DNA of 64,000 nt from UMGS1601 sp900553335 (lineage in GTDB: Bacteria; Bacillota; Clostridia; Oscillospirales; Ruminococcaceae): NCBI GenBank assembly GCA_937920725.1, contig CALEUW010000024.1, positions 97,843-161,842 of the forward strand. The letters run 5' to 3'. This document shows positions 1 to 9,807 of the stretch, one piece after another (within the stretch, counting starts at the first letter, position 1; every line of letters begins with the position of its first letter). The notes beneath the pieces are model-generated. The model was given only the letters and a program-made list of their open reading frames with translations, was not told where the DNA came from and made no database searches. Position numbers and translations under genes: made by a program.

Positions 1-999
1 ATCAGAATTATAGTCAAGCTCTTTTATAGAAAGAGTATTTTCAACTATCTGCGAGTCTATGTGTTCAATATCGTTTTGAAGCACTGCTATTTTGGAATTC
101 ACTTCACCTCGCTTTTGTTCAATGGAATGAATACTTTCTCTGAGAGAATCAATTTTGTTATTATACTCTGCACGCTCAAGATTGCTTTTATCAATACTTT
201 CATCGAGTTCGTCAAGCTCTCTTGACAGTGTTTCATATTCGCTCTGAGCAGTCAAAAGCTTGTCTTCAAGTCCGGACAGCTTTTCCTTCAACTCATTATA
301 TCTGTAAACGCTCAGCGATACGTCAAGATCTTTTTTTACATCCCGAAGCTCCAAATATTTTTTCGCTTTTTCAGATTGCGTTTTTAATGGACCTACTCTG
401 CTTTCAAGTTCGGCAAGTATATCGTTTAGTCTTAAAATATTGTCCTGTGCGTGTGAAAGCTTTCTTTCGCTTTCAAGTTTTTTATATCTGAATTTTGAAA
501 TTCCTGCGGCTTCTTCAAATATTTCTCTTCTTTCGGTAGATTTACTTGAAACAATATCTGCAATTTTTCCTTGTCCTATAATAGAATAGCCGTCCTTACC
601 AAGACCTGTATCCATAAAAAGCTCTAAAACGTCCTTAAGGCGCACCTGCTCTCCGTTGATTATGTATTCGCTGTCACCGTTTTTGTATAGCTTTCTTGAA
701 ACGGAAACAAGATCGTCATCACGGTTCAGCGCTCTGTCGGAGTTTTCGATATTTAGTGTTACCTGGGCAAACTTTCCCGGCTTTCGAGTTTGCGTTCCCG
801 AAAAAATGACATCCTGCATGTTAGAACCTCTAAGGCTTTTAGATGACTGTTCACCTAAAACCCATCTTACAGCATCTCCGATATTGCTCTTTCCGCTTCC
901 GTTTGGGCCTACAACACAGGTAAGACCTTTGTCAAAATCCAATGATATTTTATCGGGAAAAGATTTAAACCCGTTAAGTTCCAGTGATTGTAAGTACAT
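1..999 (-). CDS. smc: Chromosome segregation protein SMC, N-terminal part (cut by window edge)
   Basis: The visible 333 residues are the ATPase head and the start of the first coiled coil of SMC, the condensin subunit that compacts and separates sister chromosomes. The start MYLQSLELNGFKSF and the Walker A motif GPNGSGKS (residues 31-38) are plain, and a long charged helical stretch follows from about residue 170. The 3' part lies before base 1. ATG at 999 is the only usable in-frame start, because an in-frame stop lies 11 codons upstream. The nearest purine-rich ribosome site (around 1027-1034) is unusually far from it. The next gene upstream in transcription order is the radical SAM gene. 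Confidence 0.95.
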   Translation of the reverse strand, partial: MYLQSLELNGFKSFPDKISLDFDKGLTCVVGPNGSGKSNIGDAVRWVLGEQSSKSLRGSNMQDVIFSGTQTRKPGKFAQVTLNIENSDRALNRDDDLVSVSRKLYKNGDSEYIINGEQVRLKDVLELFMDTGLGKDGYSIIGQGKIADIVSSKSTERREIFEEAAGISKFRYKKLESERKLSHAQDNILRLNDILAELESRVGPLKTQSEKAKKYLELRDVKKDLDVSLSVYRYNELKEKLSGLEDKLLTAQSEYETLSRELDELDESIDKSNLERAEYNNKIDSLRESIHSIEQKRGEVNSKIAVLQNDIEHIDSQIVENTLSIKELDYNSD

Positions 1000-1039
1000 T
1001 TTATATAAGTCTGTAAACTTTACAAACTATCTCCTTTCG

Positions 1040-1175
1040 TCAAAAATATCTATAACAACAACTATGTCCCCCATCTCTAAGGAGGCGGACAACTTAGCCT
1101 TTCAGTGTGAAAACAATCCCCCCACTGAAACCCTAAGGGGCTAATGCCCGGTCGTTTGTTGAATAACGGGGCGTT
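1040..1175 (-). repeat. Intergenic structured repeat, copy 1
   Basis: This untranslated stretch sits just after the radical SAM stop. On the minus strand it holds a hairpin with arms TTTCAGTG and CACTGAAA around a G-rich loop, then a second weak hairpin ending in GGGGGACAT. The same order of blocks occurs at about 15,661-15,750 after uvrA (GTTT..GGGGGATT..CTGAAA..CGCC..GGGACAT). The two copies are diverged. This looks like a dispersed structured element; its function is unknown. Confidence 0.4.
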
Positions 1176-1179
1176 CCCC

Positions 1180-2169
1180 TTATTGAAGCTTTAATTTATA
1201 AATTTCTATATCCTTATTTGGAACAAATTTTATTCCGATTCCCTGCTTTTGAAAATATTTCACATTTTCTTTTTTTTGACCTAATGCCTTGCTCATGCAT
1301 TTATCATTAACCAAAAATTCAAAGGATGCGTTCTTTTTGTTTCCAATAAGTCTTTTAACTTCATCTCTGTAAATTTTTCCCTCGCAAAGCTCTTTAAAGG
1401 CCGGGTGGTAATAACCGGCAGATAAATTTTCTTTAACATCATCTGACGCATGAAGACCACATCTTATAACATCTATTCCTGCATTTTTAAACATAATGAG
1501 CATTTTTGAACATAGGCTCACCATCTCATCAAATGGAATAAGTTCGTAATCTCCGCTTAAATAAAGAGAATTAAGCTTTGTTCCCCTTAAAACGGAAACA
1601 GGATAAATTCTTACAGTCGTTGGATTCAAACGAATTATTTCCTCAGCAGTAAACAAGTCAAGCGCAGGAGTGGATTTATAAAGCCCCGTCATCATTTGAA
1701 GTCCTAATTCAAAGCCATACTTTTTTATTAGCTTTGACGCATTTGTAACGTCGCTTGCAGTATGTCCACGCTCATTATAAAGCAGTACCTCATCGCACAT
1801 ACTCTGTGCACCAAGCTCTATCGCTGTTACTCCAAAGGTTTTTAAGATCTGCAAAATCTCTTCATCTATAAAATCAGGACGTGTTGATATTCGGATTCCG
1901 TAAAAGCCGTTTTCTCCTAAAAACTCATTAGCCGCTTTTAAAAGGGAAAGCATATATTCTCGGTCAATCGCCGTAAAGCTCCCGCCAAAGAATGCAATCT
2001 CTGCATTTTTTCTGTCTTTTACCTCGTCAAAGGCTTTTATTAAAATCACTCTGACCTGATCAGCTGTCGGTGCTTTCTTTTCGCCGCTTATTGTGTTCTG
2101 ATTACAAAAACTGCAGGCATGAGGACAGCCAAGGTGAGGAATAAAAATTGAAATGTTACTATGCTTCAT
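1180..2169 (-). CDS. Radical SAM protein, Elp3-like
   Basis: This 329-residue protein carries the radical SAM 4Fe-4S motif CxxxCxxC at residues 15-22 (C15, C19, C22), followed by FFGGSFTAI, the SAM-binding GGE-like segment. The sequence resembles the radical SAM half of Elp3-type proteins but has no acetyltransferase domain. In Clostridia such genes often lie beside rnc and smc, as here, and the substrate is not known to me. The start at 2169 overlaps the end of rnc by 11 bases, which suggests translational coupling. Confidence 0.85.
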   Translation of the reverse strand: MKHSNISIFIPHLGCPHACSFCNQNTISGEKKAPTADQVRVILIKAFDEVKDRKNAEIAFFGGSFTAIDREYMLSLLKAANEFLGENGFYGIRISTRPDFIDEEILQILKTFGVTAIELGAQSMCDEVLLYNERGHTASDVTNASKLIKKYGFELGLQMMTGLYKSTPALDLFTAEEIIRLNPTTVRIYPVSVLRGTKLNSLYLSGDYELIPFDEMVSLCSKMLIMFKNAGIDVIRCGLHASDDVKENLSAGYYHPAFKELCEGKIYRDEVKRLIGNKKNASFEFLVNDKCMSKALGQKKENVKYFQKQGIGIKFVPNKDIEIYKLKLQ

Positions 2170-2845
2170 AACCCATTAATTTAAGTGCTTGCTTTGCTGC
2201 CATTTGTTCGGCATTCTTTTTGCTTTTGCCGGTTCCTTCACCTATAACATTTGAATTAAGCATTACCTGAACAGTAAATTCCTTGTCATGGTCAGGGCCT
2301 TTTTCGCTTTTTAAAACATATTCTACCATTTCTTCTGGGTTGCGCTGAATTATTTCCTGAAGAACTGTTTTATAATCTGTTATATGATTGTGTTTTGGAT
2401 CAAAATCCTTTGGGATAAATCTTAAAACGTGTTTTCGTGCAGCTTCAATTCCGCCGTCAAGATAAATAGCTGCAATAACAGCTTCAAAAGCATCTGCAAG
2501 AATTGACGGACGTGTTCTTCCGCCTGTATTCACTTCTCCCTTTCCAAGCATTATAAAGTCGCCCAGTCGAATTTGTTTTGCAAACTCAAACAACGCTTTT
2601 TCACATACAAGAGATGCCCTTAGCTTTGTAAGTTCGCCCTCAGGAAGAAATGTATAATGCTCAAAAATAAAATCAGAAACGATTATTGATAAAACACTGT
2701 CACCCAAAAATTCAAGACGTTCGTTGCTGTTTCTCTGTTTTTTGTTTTCGTTCGCAAACGATGAATGAGAAAGAGCAGTAAAAATCAAGTTCTTGTCATT
2801 AAATTTATAATTGATTATTTCTTCAAACTCAGAAATCTTTTCCAT
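2159..2845 (-). CDS. rnc: Ribonuclease III
   Basis: RNase III cuts double-stranded RNA in rRNA precursors and some mRNAs. The 228 residues have the usual layout: a catalytic RIIID domain with the signature NERLEFLGDSVLS (residues 41-53) and a C-terminal double-stranded RNA-binding domain from about residue 155 (GKSKKNAEQMAAKQAL). Length is normal for the family. It starts 2 bases after plsX ends, so the two are co-transcribed. No acpP lies between plsX and rnc, unlike in Bacillus. Confidence 0.97.
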   Translation of the reverse strand: MEKISEFEEIINYKFNDKNLIFTALSHSSFANENKKQRNSNERLEFLGDSVLSIIVSDFIFEHYTFLPEGELTKLRASLVCEKALFEFAKQIRLGDFIMLGKGEVNTGGRTRPSILADAFEAVIAAIYLDGGIEAARKHVLRFIPKDFDPKHNHITDYKTVLQEIIQRNPEEMVEYVLKSEKGPDHDKEFTVQVMLNSNVIGEGTGKSKKNAEQMAAKQALKLMGYEA

Positions 2846-2847
2846 AT

Positions 2848-3846
2848 TTAAACCTTCATTTCTTTAAGAGATTTACTTATTTCTTCAATTACGTTAGCTT
2901 CGGCAAAGCTTTTAGCCTGAATAATCGCATGATAGAATGCATTAGCATCAGAGCTGCCGTGCGCTTTAATAACAGGCTTTGCCGTGCCTAGAAGAGGTGC
3001 TCCTCCGTATTCTGTGTAATCCATTTTTTTACGAAGCTTCTTAACTCCTTTCAGCATGAATAACGCACCGATCTTACTCAGGAAATTATTAGTCATCATT
3101 GTTCTAAGCTCTCTTGACATCATTTTTCCCATGCCCTCATACATCTTAAGAAGCATATTTCCTGTAAAACCGTCTGTAACGCATACATCAATATCACCAT
3201 TTGGCAAATCTCTTGCTTCGATGTTTCCGCAAAAGCTTATGGGTGCATTATTTAAAAGCTCATATGTCAAATGCTCGAGCTCCCTTCCTTTTGAAGCTTC
3301 AGCTCCGATGTTTGCAAGATAAACTCCCGGATTTCTTCTTTTCATAATTCTATCCATATATATGCTTCCCATTATGCCGAACTGAACGAGCATTTCAGGA
3401 CGGCAATCATGATTTGCACCTGCATCAATTAGCAAAAATGGTTTTCGGGAGGTTGGAAGCATTGTCGCAATCGCAGTTCTTTTTATACCTTTTATCCTTT
3501 TTACAATAAAAGTTGCTCCTACAACAAGTGCGCCTGTAGAACCGGCAGAAATAAATGCGTCACCTTTATCTTCGGCAAGCATTTTCATACCGACAGCCAT
3601 TGAAGAATCATTTTTTGATTTTATGATCTCAGTTGGTTCTTCACAAATATCAATTACAGAGTCGGTATGTACGATTTCAAGTCCCGTTAAATCAATATTG
3701 TTTCTTTCGGCGCAGCGTTTGATTTTATCTTCATCACCCACTAAAATCATATGGACGTCTTTTAAGTTCTCGACAGCTCTTTTACATCCGAGTATTACTT
3801 CAAGCGGGGCATTATCGCCGCCGAAAGCATCAATTATTATATTCAT
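2848..3846 (-). CDS. plsX: Phosphate acyltransferase PlsX
   Basis: PlsX converts acyl-ACP and phosphate to acyl-phosphate, the acyl donor for PlsY in phospholipid synthesis, at the inner face of the membrane. The 332-residue length, the N-terminal IDAFGGDNAP motif and the segment SAGSTGALVVGATF are typical. The gene lies between trmFO (24 bases upstream) and rnc (2 bases downstream) in one minus-strand operon. Confidence 0.96.
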   Translation of the reverse strand: MNIIIDAFGGDNAPLEVILGCKRAVENLKDVHMILVGDEDKIKRCAERNNIDLTGLEIVHTDSVIDICEEPTEIIKSKNDSSMAVGMKMLAEDKGDAFISAGSTGALVVGATFIVKRIKGIKRTAIATMLPTSRKPFLLIDAGANHDCRPEMLVQFGIMGSIYMDRIMKRRNPGVYLANIGAEASKGRELEHLTYELLNNAPISFCGNIEARDLPNGDIDVCVTDGFTGNMLLKMYEGMGKMMSRELRTMMTNNFLSKIGALFMLKGVKKLRKKMDYTEYGGAPLLGTAKPVIKAHGSSDANAFYHAIIQAKSFAEANVIEEISKSLKEMKV

Positions 3847-3870
3847 ATATTCTTTCCCTCTGTTCTTGAT

Positions 3871-5193
3871 TTAATCGTTTAAAGCAGATTTCAAACTATT
3901 TATTCCCCTGGTTGCTATGTTGAGATAGCGTTCGGATTTATTCTTTATTCGCTCGCTGAGAGGTGGCAGTATTCCCATATTGCAGCCCATAGGCTGAAAA
4001 TTTACAACGCTTTCATCGCTTATATATTTAGCCAGCGCTCCGATCATGGTATCCTCAGGCAGCGACAGATAACTTTTTCCCAAAATCTGATTTGCCATGT
4101 TTATTCCAGCAACTATACCGGACGCTGCCGATTCAATATAACCCTCAACACCTGTTATCTGCCCTGCAAAGAAAATATTTTTATGTGACCTCATGTTAAA
4201 ATGCTCGGTTAAAAGCTTAGGAGAATTTATAAAAGTATTTCTATGCATAACTCCAAAGCGAATAAATTCGGCATTTTCAAGTCCAGGAATAAGAGAGAAA
4301 ACTCTTTTTTGTTCTTTGAATTTTAAATTTGTCTGGAAGCCAACGATGTTGTAAAAATCGCCTTTCTTGTTTTCAGCTCTAAGCTGAACAACTGCATACG
4401 GACGTTTGCCTGTGTTCGGGTCGGTGATTCCAACGGGCTTTAAAGGACCGAAACGCATTGTATCAATGCCTCTTTTTGCCAGAACCTCTATGGGCATACA
4501 ACCCTCGTAAACCTTAAAACCGTCCTTTGAAAAATGCTCAGTGTCAACTGTTTTAAGCGGTACTGATTCGGCATTTATAAGCTCGTTGTAAAACCGTTCG
4601 TACTCATCTTTTTCAAAAGGACAATTTATATAATCAGCATCACCTCGTCCATATCTTGATGCTTTGAAAACCTTGTTTTTATCAAGGCTTTCATAGGTTA
4701 CGATCGGTGCGGCAGCATCATGAAAATACAGATATTGTTCAGAGCATAAATCCTTAATGCTCATAGACAATGCTTCGCTTGTAAGAGGACCTGTTGCGAT
4801 GATGACATGATCGTTTTTCGGAATGCTTTGAACTTCCTCTGAGATTATTTCGATATTTTTATCATTTCTGATATACTCAGTTATATAATCGGAAAAAGCT
4901 TCTCTGTCAACAGCCAATGCGCCTCCTGCTGATACGGCGGTCTTTTCAGCTGCTTTCATTGTAAGCGAACCTAAAATTCTCATCTCTTCTTTTAGCATTC
5001 CTGCCGCAGATTCAATTCTCATAGCTTTAAGGGAATTTGAACAAACAAGCTCCGCAAAACCATCGTATTTATGCGCCGGAGATTTTTTTTTAGGCTTCAT
5101 TTCATATAGCTTTACTTTGATTCCCTTTAAAGAAAGCTGATAGCATGCTTCAACACCTGCAAGCCCTGCGCCTATAACAGTTACACTATTCAT
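3871..5193 (-). CDS. trmFO: tRNA (uracil-54-C5)-methyltransferase TrmFO
   Basis: This folate- and FAD-dependent enzyme makes ribothymidine at position 54 of tRNAs, using methylenetetrahydrofolate instead of SAM. The 440 residues begin with an FAD dinucleotide fold (VIGAGLAGVEA, residues 6-16) and contain the family segments LVCSNSLK and GVEGYIESAASG. It overlaps the topA stop by 8 bases. TrmFO next to topA and dprA is a common Firmicutes order. Confidence 0.96.
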   Translation of the reverse strand: MNSVTVIGAGLAGVEACYQLSLKGIKVKLYEMKPKKKSPAHKYDGFAELVCSNSLKAMRIESAAGMLKEEMRILGSLTMKAAEKTAVSAGGALAVDREAFSDYITEYIRNDKNIEIISEEVQSIPKNDHVIIATGPLTSEALSMSIKDLCSEQYLYFHDAAAPIVTYESLDKNKVFKASRYGRGDADYINCPFEKDEYERFYNELINAESVPLKTVDTEHFSKDGFKVYEGCMPIEVLAKRGIDTMRFGPLKPVGITDPNTGKRPYAVVQLRAENKKGDFYNIVGFQTNLKFKEQKRVFSLIPGLENAEFIRFGVMHRNTFINSPKLLTEHFNMRSHKNIFFAGQITGVEGYIESAASGIVAGINMANQILGKSYLSLPEDTMIGALAKYISDESVVNFQPMGCNMGILPPLSERIKNKSERYLNIATRGINSLKSALND

Positions 5194-7282
5194 TGTCTAC
5201 GCTCCCGATGTATCCGCAGCCTTCTTTATGGCAAACAAGACTTCCGTTTTTTCCGCCTTTTTGAAAAAGAGTTGAACCGCAATTAGGACATTTTTTCTTT
5301 GTCGGTAAATCCCATGTCATAAATTTACATTCGGGATTGTCTTCGCAGCCGTAAAAAATCTTTCCTCTTTTGGATTTTTTCTTCAAAACTTTTTTGCCGC
5401 ACAATGGGCAAATTCCGCCGCTGTCAATTACAATAGTTTTTGTGTTTGTGCACTCAGGAAAACCTGAACATGCCATAAATTTTCCGAATTTCCCAACTTT
5501 TATGACCATAGGCTTTCCGCATATTTCACACATCTGGTCTGTCTGCTCATCGGGAACTTTTATTCTTTTACCCTCAAGCTCCTGCTCGGCTTTATCAAGG
5601 CTTTTTGAAAAATCACCGTAAAAGCCGTCTAAAACTTCTACCCAGTTCTTTTTTCCGTTTTCAACCTCGTCTAAGCTCGTTTCCATATTAGCTGTAAATT
5701 TAACATCAACTATATTTTTAAACTGATCGCTCATAAGGCTGTTTGTAACTTCGCCCAAAGCGGTAGGTTTAAGTTGTTTTGCATCACGTTCAACATAGTT
5801 CCTTGATAGAATTGTTGTAATTGTCGGAACATAGGTAGAAGGTCTTCCAATGCCTGTTTCCTCAAAGGCCTTTACTAATGTCGCTTCTGTGTATCTTGCG
5901 GGAGGCTGAGTGAAATGCTGATTTCCGTCAAGTTTAATAAGCTTTAGAATATCACCCTTACGGATTTCAGGAATAATTGCTTTTTTATCTGAGCTGTCAT
6001 CCTTCACATCTTCATATAAAACTGTAAATCCATCAAATTTAACGCTGTAGCCTGTGACTCTGAAAATGCAATTTGCCGCAGATATATCAACAGCAATTGT
6101 ATTCAGCAGACATTTTGACATCTGACTTGCAATAAATCTTTCCCAGATGAGCTTATACAAACGGTACTGATCATTAGATACACCGCTTAGCTTAACATCA
6201 TTCGGTGTAAGCTCGGGGTGTGTAGGACGGATGGCCTCGTGAGCGTCCTGAGCATTGTTTTTAGATTTATAAATATTTGGTTTTTCAGGAAGATAGTCCT
6301 TTCCGTAATTTTTTAAAATAAATTCTGCTGCCGCTTTTCTGGCTTCGTCAGAAACTCTTAGGCTATCGGTTCTCATATAGGTTATAAGACCGGTTAAGCC
6401 AAGTCCGTTTATTTCAACTCCCTCATAAAGCTCCTGTGCCACCATCATAGTTCTTCTTGTTTGAAAATTAAGACGCTTTGAAGCCTCCTGCTGCAATGTA
6501 GACGTAGTAAACGGAGCGGACGGAGAACGTCTTGAGATGCCCCTTTTTATATTCTGAGCAATATATTCTGCGCCGTTTAATCTGTCTAAGATTTTATCAG
6601 TATGTTCCTTGTCAAAAAGCTCAGCTTTGCTGTCGTCAATTAAGGTAAGCTTAGCAGTAAACGGCTTGTCTGACGTATCCGCCTTCAAGGTTGCATCAAT
6701 AGACCAATATTCCTTAGGAACAAATTTTTTGATTTCTTCCTCCCTGTCACAAATCATTTTTACTGCAACAGACTGAACTCTTCCGGCAGAAAGACCTCTG
6801 CGGATTTTTCTCCACAAAAACGGAGATAATTTATAACCTACGATCCTATCCAAAACACGTCTTGCCTGTTGTGCATTGACAAGATTCATATCTATCTTTC
6901 TCGGATTGCTCATACCGCTTCTGACACCTGTTTCGGTAATTTCGTTAAATGTAACACGGTTATTGTCATTTAGGTCAAGTCCTAAAATCTGAGCCAGATG
7001 CCATGAAATTGCCTCTCCCTCACGGTCAGGGTCGCCTGCAAGATATATATGCTCATATTTTTTAGCTTTTTTCTTAATGTCTTTTATTAATGACTCTTTA
7101 CCTCTTATGTTTATATAGTGCGGTTCAAAATCTTTATCAATATCAACGCCGAGCTTCGATTTCGGCAAATCTCTTAAGTGTCCGTTTGACGCTATAACAT
7201 CGCTTCCTTTATCAAGATATCTTTTTATCGTTCTTATCTTAGATGGTGACTCAACTATAATTAAATCGGACAATTTATTCAC
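5186..7282 (-). CDS. topA: DNA topoisomerase I
   Basis: This type IA topoisomerase relaxes negative supercoils. Its 698 residues contain the N-terminal Toprim domain (IVESPSKIRTIKRYL, then DPDREGEA), the active-site tyrosine segment GLITYMRTDS near residue 300, and three C-terminal four-cysteine zinc modules from about residue 575 (CEICGKP, CPLCGKK, CPNCGST). The layout matches bacterial TopA. The gene is 8 bases after dprA and overlaps trmFO. Confidence 0.97.
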   Translation of the reverse strand: MNKLSDLIIVESPSKIRTIKRYLDKGSDVIASNGHLRDLPKSKLGVDIDKDFEPHYINIRGKESLIKDIKKKAKKYEHIYLAGDPDREGEAISWHLAQILGLDLNDNNRVTFNEITETGVRSGMSNPRKIDMNLVNAQQARRVLDRIVGYKLSPFLWRKIRRGLSAGRVQSVAVKMICDREEEIKKFVPKEYWSIDATLKADTSDKPFTAKLTLIDDSKAELFDKEHTDKILDRLNGAEYIAQNIKRGISRRSPSAPFTTSTLQQEASKRLNFQTRRTMMVAQELYEGVEINGLGLTGLITYMRTDSLRVSDEARKAAAEFILKNYGKDYLPEKPNIYKSKNNAQDAHEAIRPTHPELTPNDVKLSGVSNDQYRLYKLIWERFIASQMSKCLLNTIAVDISAANCIFRVTGYSVKFDGFTVLYEDVKDDSSDKKAIIPEIRKGDILKLIKLDGNQHFTQPPARYTEATLVKAFEETGIGRPSTYVPTITTILSRNYVERDAKQLKPTALGEVTNSLMSDQFKNIVDVKFTANMETSLDEVENGKKNWVEVLDGFYGDFSKSLDKAEQELEGKRIKVPDEQTDQMCEICGKPMVIKVGKFGKFMACSGFPECTNTKTIVIDSGGICPLCGKKVLKKKSKRGKIFYGCEDNPECKFMTWDLPTKKKCPNCGSTLFQKGGKNGSLVCHKEGCGYIGSVDNE

Positions 7283-7290
7283 TCCTTTGT

Positions 7291-8493
7291 CTATAATGAA
7301 TATCTTCCTCCGGGAAGCGCTTTTACCACGCCCAAAATTTCAAGCTCTGTAAGCTCAAGATTAAGTGACATAATGTCTATTCCCGTAATATCCGAAATTT
7401 CGTCCGCAAGCAATGTCTTAGATTTCAAAGATTCAACTATCTGCTTTCCGGATTCGCTTATATCGGAAAAATCTACAGTCGGTTCGACTGAAAATGCTTT
7501 CTCATCAGAAGATTTATTATTCCTATTATCTTTCTTTTTATTGCTTCTTGCTCTTTCAAAAGGGTTTCTTTTATCAAGTTCAAAACTATCTGTAAATCTT
7601 TTTGAAAAAGTAAGTCTATGCGAATAGTTATTTTTATATTCATTTAAAATATCCTTTGCGCCAAACACCGGAAGTGCTCCGTCACGCAAAAGTCTTATAT
7701 TACCCTCATAACACGGATCAAAAACATTATTCGGAGAAAAGACAAAAATATCCTTTCCTTGATTTAATGCAAATTCAGCAATGCTCAGTGATCCACTCTT
7801 GGCAGAAGCCTGAACTATAACAACGCCTAGTCCTATTGCAGCAAGCAGTCTGTTCCTAAAATGAAAATCCTTGGTTCTTGGCTTGTGATTAGGAAAGTAT
7901 TCGCTTATAACGGCGCCGTTTTCAGCTATATTCTTAACTAAATTACGACTTCCCTTGGGGTATTCGTATTCATGTCCGCAGCCCAAAACAGCAAAGCTTT
8001 TAGCTCCTCTGTTTACGGATTCAATACTAGCCTCCATATCGGCTCCTATCTGTATTCCGCTCGCAATCAGCACACCGGATTTTACCAAATCAGAAACTAC
8101 GTTTTTTTCAAACGTAATACTATATTCGGTTAAATCTCTTGCACCGCACATAGAAACTATAACCGAATCGTCAATGCCGGTTATATCTCCCAAAACGAAC
8201 AATACGCTCGGCGGATTAAAAATATCCTTAAATCTCTGCGGAAATTCATCATCGTCATAGCAGTATATATTTATTCCCTTAGCTGCACAATAATACGCAA
8301 TCTGCTTGACCTTTTCTTCGGTCACACTCATCATTCTTGATTGCTCATCAGCACTAAGTGACCTGACATTTCCTCTTACAAAAGCGGAATAAAAAGCTTC
8401 GATCGACTCGAATCCCGACATTACTTCCCATTTTCTTTTATTGGCAGGGCCAAAAGAAGCTGTTATCCATAACCAAAGCTCTTTATTTGTCAT
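7291..8493 (-). CDS. dprA: DNA-processing protein DprA
   Basis: DprA binds incoming single-stranded DNA and loads RecA during natural transformation. The 400 residues show an N-terminal helical domain, the Rossmann-like DprA core (CGARDLTEYS, ASGIQIGADMEA, LGCGHEYEYP, SAKSGSLSIAEFAL) and a C-terminal winged-helix domain after a basic low-complexity linker at about 305-335. The usual GSR motif reads GAR here. Its place upstream of topA is the common arrangement. No other competence gene is in the window. Confidence 0.92.
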   Translation of the reverse strand: MTNKELWLWITASFGPANKRKWEVMSGFESIEAFYSAFVRGNVRSLSADEQSRMMSVTEEKVKQIAYYCAAKGINIYCYDDDEFPQRFKDIFNPPSVLFVLGDITGIDDSVIVSMCGARDLTEYSITFEKNVVSDLVKSGVLIASGIQIGADMEASIESVNRGAKSFAVLGCGHEYEYPKGSRNLVKNIAENGAVISEYFPNHKPRTKDFHFRNRLLAAIGLGVVIVQASAKSGSLSIAEFALNQGKDIFVFSPNNVFDPCYEGNIRLLRDGALPVFGAKDILNEYKNNYSHRLTFSKRFTDSFELDKRNPFERARSNKKKDNRNNKSSDEKAFSVEPTVDFSDISESGKQIVESLKSKTLLADEISDITGIDIMSLNLELTELEILGVVKALPGGRYSL

Positions 8494-8508
8494 TATATCA
8501 CACTCCGT

Positions 8509-9288
8509 TTATTTTGTCATTTCCCACATAATTATCGCTGCGGCAATAGATGCATTTAGAGATTCGGTATTTCCTTTCATCTCAATCGTCAGAAATCTGT
8601 CACAAAGGGAAATATGCTGTTTATCCAAGCCGTTTCCTTCATTGCCGATAACTGCTGCACACCTTTTTGGAAAAGATATGCTGCTTAGTTTTTCAGCGTT
8701 CTCATTTACAATGGCAGCAAAGGACTCTATACCGTTTTGTTTAAAAAAATCTATAACAGACGCAAAGCTTTCTTCGTGAACGATTTTAAGTCTGAAAATG
8801 CTTCCCATCGTGCTTCTGACGACTTTTGGATTATAAACCTCGCAGCAGTTTTCACAAAGAATTGCTGCATCTATTCCAACAGCATCGGCAGTTCTAAGTA
8901 AAGTTCCAAGGTTTCCCGGATCTTGAATATTGTTTAAAACCAGTATTTTACTATCATTTTTATTAATCACTTTAAGCCCGTTAAATTTGCTTTTAACTAT
9001 TGCAAAAACTCCTTGGGGAGTTTTTGCATCAGATACCTTTCTTGCAATCTCATCCGTTATCTCGTAAAAAACACAGGCATTTACTACGGGCAACAATGTA
9101 TCATTATACTTCTCCAGAGCTTGCGTTGATACGAAAACAGATAAAATCTCTGCTTTTTCTTTGTAAGCTTCGTGCAATAATTTGATTCCTTCAATAACAA
9201 AAGTGCCTGATCCTATGCGTTCTTTCTTTGAGGAAATAAGCTTAGTCAGTTCCTTTATCTTAGGGTTGTCCTTCGATTTTAAAACCAT
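8509..9288 (-). CDS. TrmH/SpoU-family RNA 2'-O-methyltransferase
   Basis: This 259-residue protein is a SPOUT-class RNA ribose methyltransferase. An N-terminal substrate-binding domain (about 1-95) is followed by the knotted catalytic domain with NIQDPGNLGTLLRTADAVG, IGNEGNGL and the C-terminal ESLNASIAAAI motif. It resembles RlmB- or YsgA-like enzymes; the target nucleotide cannot be told. It lies 15 bases upstream of dprA in the same direction. Confidence 0.9.
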   Translation of the reverse strand: MVLKSKDNPKIKELTKLISSKKERIGSGTFVIEGIKLLHEAYKEKAEILSVFVSTQALEKYNDTLLPVVNACVFYEITDEIARKVSDAKTPQGVFAIVKSKFNGLKVINKNDSKILVLNNIQDPGNLGTLLRTADAVGIDAAILCENCCEVYNPKVVRSTMGSIFRLKIVHEESFASVIDFFKQNGIESFAAIVNENAEKLSSISFPKRCAAVIGNEGNGLDKQHISLCDRFLTIEMKGNTESLNASIAAAIIMWEMTK

Positions 9289-9369
9289 ATTCTTCCGCCT
9301 TTTTAACAGAAATAGTCAATATATAGAGCGTCTGATGTATATTTTTGACGTGTTATCAAAAACAACAAA

Positions 9370-9397
9370 ACACGCAAGAGAAAATCTCACTGCGTGT
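9370..9397 (-). terminator. Rho-independent terminator after rplT
   Basis: On the minus strand the arms ACACGCA and TGCGTGT, extended by AGA/TCT, form a stem just after the rplT stop, followed by a T-rich run (TTTGTTGTTTTT). It should end the infC-rpmI-rplT transcript. Confidence 0.85.
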
Positions 9398-9407
9398 TAT
9401 AAGTTAA

Positions 9408-9761
9408 TTAAAGGGCTGACTTTGCCTTTTCAACGATTGCTGTAAAACCGGCAGGATCGTTTATAGCAATTTCAGAAAGCATCTTTCTGTTAAGAGTAAT
9501 TCCAGCCTTTTTAACGCCGTTCATAAACTGCGAATAATTGATTCCGTTAAGCTTGCATGCAGCTGAGATTCTTGTAATCCAAAGCTTTCTGAAATCTCTT
9601 TTCTTAAGTCTTCTTCCAATATAAGCATACTGTCCTGACTTCATTACAGCTTCTTTAGCCATTTTGAAATGCTTGCTCTTTGCGCCCCAATAGCCTTTAG
9701 CAAGCTTCAGAGTTTTATTTCTTCTCTTGCGAGTCATCATTGCTCCCTTTACACGAGCCAT
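9408..9761 (-). CDS. rplT: 50S ribosomal protein L20
   Basis: L20 binds 23S rRNA early in large-subunit assembly and in Bacillus represses its own operon through the leader mRNA. The 117 residues begin MARVKGAMMTRKRRNK and have the long basic N-terminal helix and compact C-terminal domain of the family. It is the last gene of infC-rpmI-rplT, 46 bases after rpmI. Confidence 0.98.
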   Translation of the reverse strand: MARVKGAMMTRKRRNKTLKLAKGYWGAKSKHFKMAKEAVMKSGQYAYIGRRLKKRDFRKLWITRISAACKLNGINYSQFMNGVKKAGITLNRKMLSEIAINDPAGFTAIVEKAKSAL

Positions 9762-9807
9762 AGTTATTACCTCCTAAATTTTAAATCAATGTTTCCCTAC
9801 AACTCGT